A DNA stretch of 64,000 nt from Pseudomonas defluvii (GTDB taxonomy: Bacteria > Pseudomonadota > Gammaproteobacteria > Pseudomonadales > Pseudomonadaceae), in NCBI RefSeq assembly GCF_001695625.1, contig NZ_MBPN01000001.1, positions 59,294 to 123,293 on the forward strand, written 5' to 3'. Shown here one piece after another: positions 46,998 to 54,996 of this stretch. A program made the translations under genes and the position numbers. Under the pieces are notes generated by a model. That model had not been told where the DNA came from. It searched no databases and was given only the letters and a program-made list of their open reading frames with translations. Every line of letters begins with the position of its first letter. The first letter of the stretch is position 1.

Positions 46998-48562
46998 TCC
47001 AAAATCTCCAGCAGGCATTCTGCGTGCTCACTTTCTCTCAGCTTTTTCAGCGCCTCACATTCGATCTGACGTACCCGCTCCTTCGAAACACCCATGATCT
47101 CGGAGAGGGTCGCAAGAGTCTGGGCTTCCGCTCCTCCAATACCATAGCGTGCAACCACTACCTGCAGTTCCCGCTGGTTGAGAACGTCCCCGAGCACCTC
47201 AGTTATGTAGCCGGCGGCATCCTCCTCCATCACCTCCTCAACAAAGCTGTTGTTCGAGTCCGCGAGCAGATCGTGCATCCCCTCCGCCTCTGAACTGCCA
47301 CCCTCCTGGAAGGTAGAGTCAATAGACATGGGCTTTCCTACACCCACGAAGTAGAGGAGATTCTCGACGTCATCCATCGAGAGTCCACAAACCTTGCTCA
47401 GGTGCTTTTTGGATGCATTCGGTTGCTCCTTCAGAGCAGCTGTAAGCTTGCTCAAGGCTCCATGTGATCCTTCGGGCAAACGGATCAGCTCCTGTTGGGT
47501 GAGGTCACGCAGGATCGTTTGACGAATCCAAGTCATGCCCAGTGTCGAAAATTTGAAGCCCATCTCCGGTGCGTACCGGTAGATGCTTCTCACGAGGCCC
47601 AGTTGAGCTGCCGAACGGACTTGCTCGAGGTCTGTGGCAAAGCGATACCCAGAGACGATCTGGTCAACCAGGCGCATATTCGCATTGGCAAAGAACCCTA
47701 CGGTCTCGTGAACAACCCGCTCGGCAGAGTTGAATCCCTCCAAGGCGGCCAGCAGCTGCTCGGCCGGCATATCTGCAGTCGACGCCGCAGAAAGGATGTC
47801 CCGCTGCTTTTCAACGATCTCTTGGCGCAGCCGGCGCAACTCTCTCTGAGGATATAGTTTCAACTCGTAGCCCCCAGAGAGCATCAGACCAGGCATCAGC
47901 TTGGGTGACGTCCATTTCCCGTTGATGATTCTTGCGACCTTGGAACGAGGAAGGCGAACCTCCTCTGAGATGTACTTCACCAGGCCTTTGCAGAGGCTGG
48001 ACAGCTCCTTGCACTTGGTTCGGAATTCTCCGGCCGCGCGGTTGAGGATGAGGTCGTAGGGCAGGATCTCCAGAACCTTCTTCTGGATTTCGTCTCGGAC
48101 AGCTGCCACGAACAGATTGTCCTCGAAGCCGGGAAGAGCGAACGCTTTCAGTTCCGCAATCAGGGTCTGGATGGTGTTCAGTTTCTTGCGAAGAATGGAT
48201 GCAAACTCACTGTCAGGAATTGAGCCCGCGCGAACCCATGCTCCGTCCTGGAAGATCAGTGCGGCGGCCTTATCGACGCTATCGTTCTCGCCAATGGAGT
48301 TCCAAATGTCGGTCACCAGCCCTTGGAGAATGCTGGTGTCGCTCGAAATTGCTTTCAGCAGGCTGAGTTGGCCAAGAATGATGCGGTAGCCCAGGGACTG
48401 TTCCTGGCTCAGAGAAAGCAAAGCCTTGGGGCCTTCCAAAGAAGGCAGGGCCGGGAGTGAGTTAGGCAACAGGAAGCCCTTTCGGGCCTCCTGGTTGACT
48501 ATGCGGCAATCGAGCTTAGTGTTGGTGCCTTCAGTCAGGTTAGAGCGGTCGGTGTGGCTCAT
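46994..48562 (-). CDS. Plasmid-encoded sigma-70-family sigma factor
   Basis: 522 aa. An N-terminal part of about 280 residues is not recognised. Region 2 lies around 300-360: AQLGLVRSIYRYAPEMGFKF then STLGMTWIRQTILRDL, a close match to the core-binding and -10-recognition segment of group 1/2 factors. Region 3 follows, and region 4 near 470-515 has LATLSEIMGVSKERVRQIE, the -35 HTH. Not an ECF factor, because region 3 is present. Transcribed with dnaN. May direct the class-A or class-B promoters of this plasmid, which is inference. Confidence 0.85.
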   Translation of the reverse strand: MSHTDRSNLTEGTNTKLDCRIVNQEARKGFLLPNSLPALPSLEGPKALLSLSQEQSLGYRIILGQLSLLKAISSDTSILQGLVTDIWNSIGENDSVDKAAALIFQDGAWVRAGSIPDSEFASILRKKLNTIQTLIAELKAFALPGFEDNLFVAAVRDEIQKKVLEILPYDLILNRAAGEFRTKCKELSSLCKGLVKYISEEVRLPRSKVARIINGKWTSPKLMPGLMLSGGYELKLYPQRELRRLRQEIVEKQRDILSAASTADMPAEQLLAALEGFNSAERVVHETVGFFANANMRLVDQIVSGYRFATDLEQVRSAAQLGLVRSIYRYAPEMGFKFSTLGMTWIRQTILRDLTQQELIRLPEGSHGALSKLTAALKEQPNASKKHLSKVCGLSMDDVENLLYFVGVGKPMSIDSTFQEGGSSEAEGMHDLLADSNNSFVEEVMEEDAAGYITEVLGDVLNQRELQVVVARYGIGGAEAQTLATLSEIMGVSKERVRQIECEALKKLRESEHAECLLEILE

Positions 48563-48586
48563 TTCTTGCCCCTTCAGAGGTCCGCC

Positions 48587-49693
48587 TTACAGGCGAACCG
48601 GCATGAGTACGAATTTCTGATGGGGGCAGTCTTTGGCCTTAATGAGCGTGCCAGAAGCAGGGCCGGAATAAAAAAGTTGCAGGTCGGTGCTGGATACAGC
48701 TTTAAAAGCTTCCTGTGCGTAGCGACTGTTGAACCCAACATCGAAAGGGGCCGCATCGAAGTCACACGGCAGCAGGTCTTCGGCTTCTGAAAGGGCATCA
48801 TTCGACACAGAGACGACCTCGACCGTTTGTTGGCAAAACTTGAGGCGGACTGCCTGGGACTTACCATCCGAGAGGAGACTGACACGAGCAACAGCGCTCG
48901 TAATCGCATCACGGTTCAAGTTGATCAGTTGACCAGTCTCTGCACGCTCAATGAGAGCGCAGTAGTTAGGGAAGGCCCCGTCGACAAGGCGGGAGGTCAT
49001 GGTCCCATTGACTGCGGTAAAACTGACCAGATTGCCAGAGTGGGTGATGGTGACGTAGCCGTGGCTGGCAAAACTGGCAACGTCCTCAAGGCATGCAACA
49101 GGCAGAATGAACTTCATGGATGAGCTTTTCTCGATCTGGAGTTCTACCATGCCCATTCTGTGTCCGTCGGTGCCCACGAGCGTCAGCTTCCCTTCCGAGG
49201 CCTCGAACAGCATCCCGTTCAGGTACTGACGCACATCGTTCCGGGCAACGCAAAATGCGATACCACGGATGCCGTCCCTCAAAGCATGCGACTCGATAGT
49301 CAGTGCCGTTTGGACCTGGCCATCGGAATGCAAAGCCTTGGGGAAAGAAGACGCAGGTAGGGTGGCGATGCTGAATCGTGAGCGTCCACAGGTGACAGTG
49401 GCTTTCTCCTCGCCCACGGATACAGTCACATCACGATCTACGGGAAGAGACGAAACGATTTGTTCGAATTTGGATGCCGAGATGCAGACAGAGCCAGCTT
49501 CACGAACGATCAGGCTTGGGTCCTGCAGGTGAAGGCTCATCTGCTGGTGGCCATTGTTCGCCGTTACATTGAGGTGGCCATCCTGAACATCGATCAGGAA
49601 ATTGCCGTTGATATCCCCGGCCTTCTTAGATGCGACACGACCGCACTGTTTGAGAATGGCAGCTAAAGGTGCAGCCTGGACAGTGAACTTCAT
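48587..49693 (-). CDS. dnaN: DnaN-like beta sliding clamp
   Basis: 368 aa from ATG 49693 with AGAAGGAGACTCCC. Begins MKFTVQAAPLAAILKQ as in DnaN, has NMLFEA-like NGMLFEASEGKLTLVGTDGHR near 160-180 and a C-terminus ending VLMPVRL, near the canonical MPMRL. Would encircle DNA as a dimer and hold polymerases. It gives the plasmid its own clamp beside its own primase, suggesting partly independent replication or repair. Confidence 0.88.
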   Translation of the reverse strand: MKFTVQAAPLAAILKQCGRVASKKAGDINGNFLIDVQDGHLNVTANNGHQQMSLHLQDPSLIVREAGSVCISASKFEQIVSSLPVDRDVTVSVGEEKATVTCGRSRFSIATLPASSFPKALHSDGQVQTALTIESHALRDGIRGIAFCVARNDVRQYLNGMLFEASEGKLTLVGTDGHRMGMVELQIEKSSSMKFILPVACLEDVASFASHGYVTITHSGNLVSFTAVNGTMTSRLVDGAFPNYCALIERAETGQLINLNRDAITSAVARVSLLSDGKSQAVRLKFCQQTVEVVSVSNDALSEAEDLLPCDFDAAPFDVGFNSRYAQEAFKAVSSTDLQLFYSGPASGTLIKAKDCPHQKFVLMPVRL

Positions 49694-49739
49694 GGGAGTC
49701 TCCTTCTGAAAGATGCTCCCATTTACGGCGATGCGCGGC

Positions 49740-49751
49740 TGTGCCAGAACC
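49740..49751 (-). promoter_or_regulatory. Class-B element upstream of dnaN
   Basis: Minus strand GGTTCTGGCACA, 46 bp before the start; CCGTAAATG follows after 11 bp. Confidence 0.65.
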
Positions 49752-49836
49752 AGTACAGCATGTCCTTTCTGGCTGAAAAACGCCCATACGTGTAGAGGCC
49801 AGCTACGGACTGGAATACAGAGAGTTATCCGCCGAG

Positions 49837-49845
49837 TTATGCACA
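49837..49845 (+). promoter_or_regulatory. Single DnaA-box-like site
   Basis: TTATGCACA fits the DnaA consensus TTATNCACA. It stands alone between dnaN and the next gene. Confidence 0.4.
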
Positions 49846-49863
49846 ATTCCTGGGGAAAAAGGT

Positions 49864-50853
49864 CTAGTGCGAATCGCGGAGGAAGTCAGCTAACCGGCTT
49901 GCGACCTCGGTGCGATTGGCTTTGAAACTTGCCTTTTGGGTGAAGCGAGATGCGTCGACCAGCATAGAAGTGACCATTGCCCGATTCCCGGTGTTTCGGT
50001 AGTACCGCGCCACCACCAGATAAGCCCGCAAACGTGCCGAATCAGAGCTGAACTGGTAGAAGTCATCGGGTATGGGGCGGTACCCATCGATGACCTGGCC
50101 GACAAGATTGAACAGCTTCAGGTTGTCCGCAGACCTCACCCCTGGAATCCCATCAGCGGCCCTGACCAGGAAATCCCGAGCATCGAGCTTTAACCCCTGC
50201 GACAGATAGGTGATTGCCATTTCTGTAGCTGGTTCAACCCCTGTCTCTGGGTCTTTGGCGAAAAAAGCAAGAAGGTGGTTCTGGAGAGCCGAGGATCGCT
50301 CCAGATCTCCCTGAGCGAGTAACACCTGCAGCCGAAGAAGCAAGGCATCCATGTAAGCTCGCTCATCGTCTTTGCTTAATACATCCAGGGCTTTACCAAG
50401 GGCTTTGTCATCCTTGGCCTCGGAAGAGATCTGCACGATCAGCGAAAGGGCATAGGTACGGGCGTCCTTCCCATCGATCTGTTGGGCGGCGGATAGTGCA
50501 TTCCGAAATCGTCCCTGCTGAGCTTCTTGGACTGCTGCGGAGGCTTCGTCCCAGTAGAACCTTTTGGCAGTGCAGGAAAACGCCTCTACTGAGGACTGAA
50601 GCGATTTCAGAGTCTCTGGGAACTGAGCTCCTGCAATTCGAACCGCAGCGGCGGCCCTCCACATAGCGTCATCACGAATCGTACCGCCAGGAGCTTTCTG
50701 TAGGTGGGCCGAAATCAGGTCCGCAAGACATACCTTGTCAGCAGTTTTGTAACAGTACGCAGCGGGCCTATCCGTTACCCAGCGAGGTTGTTCAACCGCG
50801 CACCCTCCCATGAGTATGGGGAACAGTATGACTCCCAGATTCCAGGCCTTCAC
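49864..50853 (-). CDS. Lipoprotein with helical repeats
   Basis: 329 aa from GTG 50853, chosen because it overlaps the upstream stop (GTGA) and yields a clean lipoprotein signal (KAWNLGVILFPILMGGC). Upstream in-frame ATG in the dispersed motif is the alternative. The mature part is all helical with TPR-like repeats. Last of an operon with the ExoI-like and NADAR-like genes. Confidence 0.68.
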   Translation of the reverse strand: MKAWNLGVILFPILMGGCAVEQPRWVTDRPAAYCYKTADKVCLADLISAHLQKAPGGTIRDDAMWRAAAAVRIAGAQFPETLKSLQSSVEAFSCTAKRFYWDEASAAVQEAQQGRFRNALSAAQQIDGKDARTYALSLIVQISSEAKDDKALGKALDVLSKDDERAYMDALLLRLQVLLAQGDLERSSALQNHLLAFFAKDPETGVEPATEMAITYLSQGLKLDARDFLVRAADGIPGVRSADNLKLFNLVGQVIDGYRPIPDDFYQFSSDSARLRAYLVVARYYRNTGNRAMVTSMLVDASRFTQKASFKANRTEVASRLADFLRDSH

Positions 50854-51602
50854 GCTGGCAGCTCGACCTGGTGGGCAACAAGACCGGTTTCGCATGCTAA
50901 ATCGTATGCTGCTTGAGCAAAGGAAGCTTGGCCATTGGTGCCCAAAAGAAAGACATGGGTGGCCTGGCTGATCGCGTTCTTCGCAAACTCTCCTGCGCTT
51001 TGAACCCGAGGAAGAAACCGCAGCGGAATGTAGCGTCGTGCCGCATAAGCAGCAGATCGCATGGATACCCCGCCATCAGCCGAGACGATTACTTCGTCAG
51101 GCTGCCGGACGTTGAAGATGTGATCGAGGACCTCATCAAAAGACGAACTCCTCAAGGCATTAGGCGAATCGTCCCCGGCGAGCAGGACTTTTCGCAATGG
51201 ATCGCCAGAATGAAGCCGCTCGTATATCTCTTGAATCGCCTCATTGACCAGACCCACAGGGCACTCACATCCTGGATGTGTTATGAGCGGCACCATTGCA
51301 TCTTTGTGCTGTACCAGTTGCATCCAGAGCCCTGCGCGGACCATTGGTGCTTTGATCTCATCCCAGTCCGGTCGGCGGACACCTTGGGTGATTCCTGCGG
51401 TTTCGAGGATGAAGTCATCGCGGTCCTCGATACTCAGAATGTACCGACGGTAGCCCTCGTCCAAACCGCGGAATTTCTCTGCCTCAATGAAGTGCATGAG
51501 AGAGAGATAGGTCTCCACTTGCCGGCCTTCGCTGCACATATAACCTTGAAACGGTCTGTGCTCGTATGGGTCGAAGACTGGCGGTGTTTCAAAATCCATC
51601 AT
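50850..51602 (-). CDS. Two-domain protein: NADAR-like plus Rossmann-type
   Basis: 250 aa. N-terminal half (YLSLMHFIEAEKFRG near 31-45, ILETAGITQGVRRPDWDEIK near 65-85) follows the pattern of NADAR/YbiA proteins, which cleave ADP-ribosyl or riboflavin-intermediate N-glycosidic bonds. The C-terminal half (DEVIVSADGGVSMRSAAYAA, then ATHVFLLGTNG) looks like a Rossmann or SLOG-type nucleotide-binding fold. Such pairings occur in nucleotide-signalling and conflict systems. Coupled to the ExoI-like gene by a short overlap. Family calls are from motif memory and uncertain. Confidence 0.5.
   Translation of the reverse strand: MMDFETPPVFDPYEHRPFQGYMCSEGRQVETYLSLMHFIEAEKFRGLDEGYRRYILSIEDRDDFILETAGITQGVRRPDWDEIKAPMVRAGLWMQLVQHKDAMVPLITHPGCECPVGLVNEAIQEIYERLHSGDPLRKVLLAGDDSPNALRSSSFDEVLDHIFNVRQPDEVIVSADGGVSMRSAAYAARRYIPLRFLPRVQSAGEFAKNAISQATHVFLLGTNGQASFAQAAYDLACETGLVAHQVELPA
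50887..50902. repeat. SphI-centred 16-bp motif, copy 11
   Basis: GTTTCGCATGCTAAAT, within the end of the NADAR-like gene, 11.8 kb from the nearest other copy. Confidence 0.72.
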
Positions 51603-53001
51603 TGACCATCCCCTTCAAACGATGAAGTCGTTCCCGAAAGCCCTGGACACCTGCTGCCGTCGGGTACTGCTGACACATATCCTCCGCTCGTTCCATGAGC
51701 TGTTCCAGCCGAAACGAACCGCTGAAATCTCCCCGGACTCTCTGATCCACATGCCGCAGCCATACTCCTCGGTCGCTAGGCGATAGGGCATCAGGCTGGT
51801 ACCTACCAAGCATCCGGTTACCGAGATCCCGAAGTCGGCGGTCAGTGCCAGTTAAGAGGAGGTCATGCCAGGAATTGAACCCCGAAGAATGCAGCTGGCG
51901 CATTAGGTCGAGGTCAGTTGAAGGGAAATCACCCGCCCACATTCGGTGGTCAACGTCTGCGGGCTGTGCGTTTAGCTGCAGCACTGGTTCATCCCGCAAT
52001 CTGCCCACCAGGTGTTTCGCTGATGTCAGGCGCTGGATGTTCGCCTTCACTGCGGAGACATTGATGCCCAGGCGCTTAGCATCATCCGGTCGAATTGCGC
52101 TCAGCGGGGCCACGAAGGGAATTCGGGACATACTAATGTGGAAAAGCGGCGCGGAGCGGTCCCCTTTGTTTGCCCTAGACAAATGCTGAAGTGACTCCGT
52201 GGAGTCTGAGCATAAGCTTGAAAGGTCAGCCTCTAAGTCCACCATGCAGATCAGGTCGGGATAACTCACGTCAGCTGCCACTGGCATAGCGAGGATTGCG
52301 CCACGATTGTCGGGGAGCGAGGGGTGGACCATCACCACAGGCTTCACACTCCGCAGGTCCCAGACTTCACCTCCATCAAGGCCCAAGAGTGCCTTGATCT
52401 GGGAAGGAGAGCTGACTGTGACGGCATGGTGGAGAAGCTTCGGGCTCGCTTCCGAGATTTTGGAAAGAACCTCTTTGACCCGAAGTGCCCGGTTCTCAGT
52501 GCCGAGTCCCGCGTCCCACATGAGGAACTGGTAGAGGCCGGCTGCTCCACCAGTAAGCGTCTCAACATCCCAAGGGCATTCTCCTGGACGGATCAGGAGA
52601 ATTGCTCGAAGTAGTACATCCAGATCGAGGAAGTGGGCAGTGTCAGGTACGCCCAGGCAGGGGTACGGGAGCAGATTCCGGTAAAACGATGCTCGAATGA
52701 ATGGATCGTGCCTTGTCGTTGACCCAAAGGCTATATGGAGAGTGTTTGGTCGGGTGAAATCCGCGAAGACCCTCCTGGCCCACTCTACTTCGCTGCAACC
52801 CTGGTCGAATGCCAGTAGGGCCAAGTCACTATTCATCACAACATCAGGATCGAGGTATACGTCGTCTCGGAGCTTGATGTTGGTAGTTGAGAGGTCTACT
52901 GATCCTCGGGCTGGATAGACCGCCGAGTCAAAGCGAATAACCTGGCCCTCGGTTGGAGAGCGCCCGGCAGTGACTGTGTCGTAGAAGTGTATGGTTGGCA
53001 T
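51589..53001 (-). CDS. Exonuclease I (SbcB)-like protein with degenerate active site
   Basis: 470 aa from ATG 53001. Long-range similarity to E. coli ExoI: IHFYDTVTAGRSPTEGQVI (ExoI: FLFHDYETFGTHPALDRPAQ), RASFYRNLL (ExoI RNIFYRNFY), LRAILLIRPG, DLICMVDLEADLSSL and AIRPDDAKRLGIN (ExoI TLRPEDADRLGIN). The DEDDh catalytic set is damaged: the first D-x-E is D-x-V, and the late H-x-A-x-x-D is absent. So a structural homologue, probably inactive as an exonuclease. May bind DNA or SSB. Confidence 0.78.
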   Translation of the reverse strand: MPTIHFYDTVTAGRSPTEGQVIRFDSAVYPARGSVDLSTTNIKLRDDVYLDPDVVMNSDLALLAFDQGCSEVEWARRVFADFTRPNTLHIAFGSTTRHDPFIRASFYRNLLPYPCLGVPDTAHFLDLDVLLRAILLIRPGECPWDVETLTGGAAGLYQFLMWDAGLGTENRALRVKEVLSKISEASPKLLHHAVTVSSPSQIKALLGLDGGEVWDLRSVKPVVMVHPSLPDNRGAILAMPVAADVSYPDLICMVDLEADLSSLCSDSTESLQHLSRANKGDRSAPLFHISMSRIPFVAPLSAIRPDDAKRLGINVSAVKANIQRLTSAKHLVGRLRDEPVLQLNAQPADVDHRMWAGDFPSTDLDLMRQLHSSGFNSWHDLLLTGTDRRLRDLGNRMLGRYQPDALSPSDRGVWLRHVDQRVRGDFSGSFRLEQLMERAEDMCQQYPTAAGVQGFRERLHRLKGMVNDGF

Positions 53002-53021
53002 GAGTTCTTCACCTGGTTCGC

Positions 53022-53044
53022 CCTAATAGTGGGGACCAGGTGCC
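53022..53044 (-). promoter_or_regulatory. Class-A promoter element of the ExoI-NADAR-lipoprotein operon
   Basis: Minus strand GGCAC, 8 bp, CACTATTAGG, 21 bp upstream of the start codon. Confidence 0.68.
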
Positions 53045-53156
53045 CCTGAACTGGCTGCCATGGTTCTTCATCGAGTAGAAGCTCCGACCAAGGCCTTCGC
53101 TGGAATGCTGGAATCTGCTCGATATACTCGGGAGGAGTCAGTTAAAGAGGTGGCAC

Positions 53157-53483
53157 GTGTTGAATGGTGGCGGTTCCATTGCCCTGGTTTGCCTGGATGG
53201 CCGAGTGCATATTGCCTCGGTGCAGGCGGATGTGCTTGCGGTGAATTCAGTTGCAATTTGCGGGGATGAACTGGAGGGTTCCCCTGAGATTGCCTACGTG
53301 GACACTGGCGACCTGCCCCACCTTCACACGTTCACAATCTGCCCTCGCTGTACTACGGCGTATTTGCGCTCAGGATATCGGGAGCGGGTACTTGCCGCGC
53401 TCCCGGATCAGCCTGCCGACGTATCACCACAAGCTGCGCTGGAGGCCATGTATGTCTCCCACAACCAGCTCACACTTTTCTGA
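53157..53483 (+). CDS. Hypothetical protein with CxxC motif, 108 aa
   Basis: 108 aa from GTG 53157 (AAAGAGG upstream). Small soluble protein with CPRC near 62-65, which could hold zinc with other ligands. It is plus-strand amid minus-strand genes and overlaps the end of the ThiF gene by 14 bp. No family recognised. Confidence 0.5.
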   Translation: MLNGGGSIALVCLDGRVHIASVQADVLAVNSVAICGDELEGSPEIAYVDTGDLPHLHTFTICPRCTTAYLRSGYRERVLAALPDQPADVSPQAALEAMYVSHNQLTLF

Positions 53484-54291
53484 GTTTCGATACCTTCCCT
53501 TTCTTGCCTGTTGCCTTCGGCTGTTTCGGCGCAGGAGGAGGGAAGGGGTAACTCATCTGCTCTCCTGTGCCCAAGTTCAACACAAGCCAATGCTTGGACG
53601 TTTCACCAGTACGCAGTAGCTCCCACACGATGCCCATCCCTGCCGTGGTCACCGCACGGTTCACAAGGCAGTCCTGAGTACGAATGGACTCGGCTGCTGA
53701 GCAAGATTTGGTGTGGTCATCTTCCAACAAGGGTATTTCCGGGTAGGCGTCGAGGACATTCGGGAATCGGTCGCGCATGACTTTGTTGATACCACCGAAA
53801 ACCACCTGACCATGACGGTGTCCATTCCCGAGGTCGAGCCACATGCAGTTATGTTTGACCGCTTCGCAGGCGCCGATGGCCACTCGTGCCGAGGGTAGGT
53901 CTACTGCTGAAATGATGAGATCAGCATTGCCGATAGCGTCATCAGTTGCGCGAGAGGGGAAGCGATAGGGGAGTCCCTCCCATTTCATCCCCAGCAGCAG
54001 GTTGTATCGATTGGCCAGACTGATTGCTTTGTACTGACCGAGGTCGCAAGGCCAGAAACGCTGACGTACAAGATTCGGCTCGCGTACAACGGAGTCGTCG
54101 ATGATGGTGACATGCAGGCCATGCTTGTGCCCGAGCGAAATCATGGCGTGATGGAACTGGGCGAGGCAATCCACTACTTCGCTGCCGTTCCCACCAGCCC
54201 CGATGACGACAATTCGTGGCGCGCTCGACAGCCATGAGTCTGGAGTCTTGAAGCTGATGGTTTCCGGGATCAAATTCTGAACGGCCCCCAT
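53470..54291 (-). CDS. PRTRC ThiF/E1-like protein
   Basis: 273 aa. Nucleotide-binding VVIGAGGNGSEVVDCL near 28-43, VTIIDDSVVREPNLVRQRF near 61-79 (E1 adenylation motif with DxxxxxxxNLxRQ), and a helical C-terminus ending in a Lys/Pro-rich tail (KATGKKGKVSKLRKV). Matches the ThiF-family member of PRTRC cassettes (ParB-related, ThiF-related cassette). Would activate a carboxyl terminus as adenylate; no ubiquitin-like partner is recognised with certainty. Confidence 0.86.
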   Translation of the reverse strand: MGAVQNLIPETISFKTPDSWLSSAPRIVVIGAGGNGSEVVDCLAQFHHAMISLGHKHGLHVTIIDDSVVREPNLVRQRFWPCDLGQYKAISLANRYNLLLGMKWEGLPYRFPSRATDDAIGNADLIISAVDLPSARVAIGACEAVKHNCMWLDLGNGHRHGQVVFGGINKVMRDRFPNVLDAYPEIPLLEDDHTKSCSAAESIRTQDCLVNRAVTTAGMGIVWELLRTGETSKHWLVLNLGTGEQMSYPFPPPAPKQPKATGKKGKVSKLRKV

Positions 54292-54294
54292 GAC

Positions 54295-54987
54295 TCAACC
54301 CTCCCCATTGATTGCTGCTTTGAGGGTCAGAGGCTTGCCTTTGACTTCCGAGAGCTTGAGGCAACGGTCAGGGAATTTCTTCGCTTGCTTGGCTGAAAGG
54401 TCGCGGTAGAACTGCACCAACTCGTTGAAGTCCTTGATGCCCTTGAGGGGGATAACCCCTCCGCCGTGGGTATTCGTGCTCTCCAAGACAAAACGCTGCC
54501 AGATGGGGATGTTCTCGATCAGGATTTCTCGCGGCAGATTGACGTTACCTGAGCAGAATGTGCCGTTGTTATAGGTGTTGCCCAGCGGAGCGAAGTGCAG
54601 TTCAGTTTCCGGCGTCGGACGGCTCTTGCCTTTGTAGGCATAGCAGCGCAGTACACCACCAGCCAAGTAAATGAGGCCGGGGATTGGTGCTTTGATAATC
54701 TCGCCACGGAACGGGATTTCCAGCACCTGGGGAGCGGTGTACCACACCAATTTGTTGCGGCCCCGCACCAGCAGGTTCTCAGGCAGGAACTCGATGCTGG
54801 GTTCTTCTTCACGAAGGAGGTCGATCAGCACCTCCTTGTCCAGGCTCGAAAAGGCTCGGCCAGCACCAAGGGTGAAGGTTTTCCCGCCCTCAAGAGGCAG
54901 GACCTCATGGCTTGTGATATCCAGTCGATGGGTCTCGACGTGGCGATGGATGAGCATGGCGCGGCATTCGACTTTTTCACTGAGCAT
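54295..54987 (-). CDS. PRTRC system protein B
   Basis: 230 aa. N-terminus HRHVETHRLDITSHEVLP, centre with VWYTAPQVLEIPFRG, and the LYAY-like CYAYKGKSRPTPETELHFAP stretch typical of PRTRC protein B. Lies 3 bp upstream of the ThiF gene and 9 bp after protein F. Function in the cassette unknown. Confidence 0.82.
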   Translation of the reverse strand: MLSEKVECRAMLIHRHVETHRLDITSHEVLPLEGGKTFTLGAGRAFSSLDKEVLIDLLREEEPSIEFLPENLLVRGRNKLVWYTAPQVLEIPFRGEIIKAPIPGLIYLAGGVLRCYAYKGKSRPTPETELHFAPLGNTYNNGTFCSGNVNLPREILIENIPIWQRFVLESTNTHGGGVIPLKGIKDFNELVQFYRDLSAKQAKKFPDRCLKLSEVKGKPLTLKAAINGEG

Positions 54988-54996
54988 GTTCGTTCC

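Noticed and set aside
7682..50902. The SphI-centred motif as chromosomal-type parS
   Set aside because: Chromosomal parS is centred on ACGT with a 14-16 bp dyad; here the centre is GCATGC, so it is a different site.
6082..53044. Class-A elements as sigma-54 promoters (TGGCAC-N5-TTGC)
   Set aside because: They contain GGCAC but never the GC of the -12 element at the required distance.
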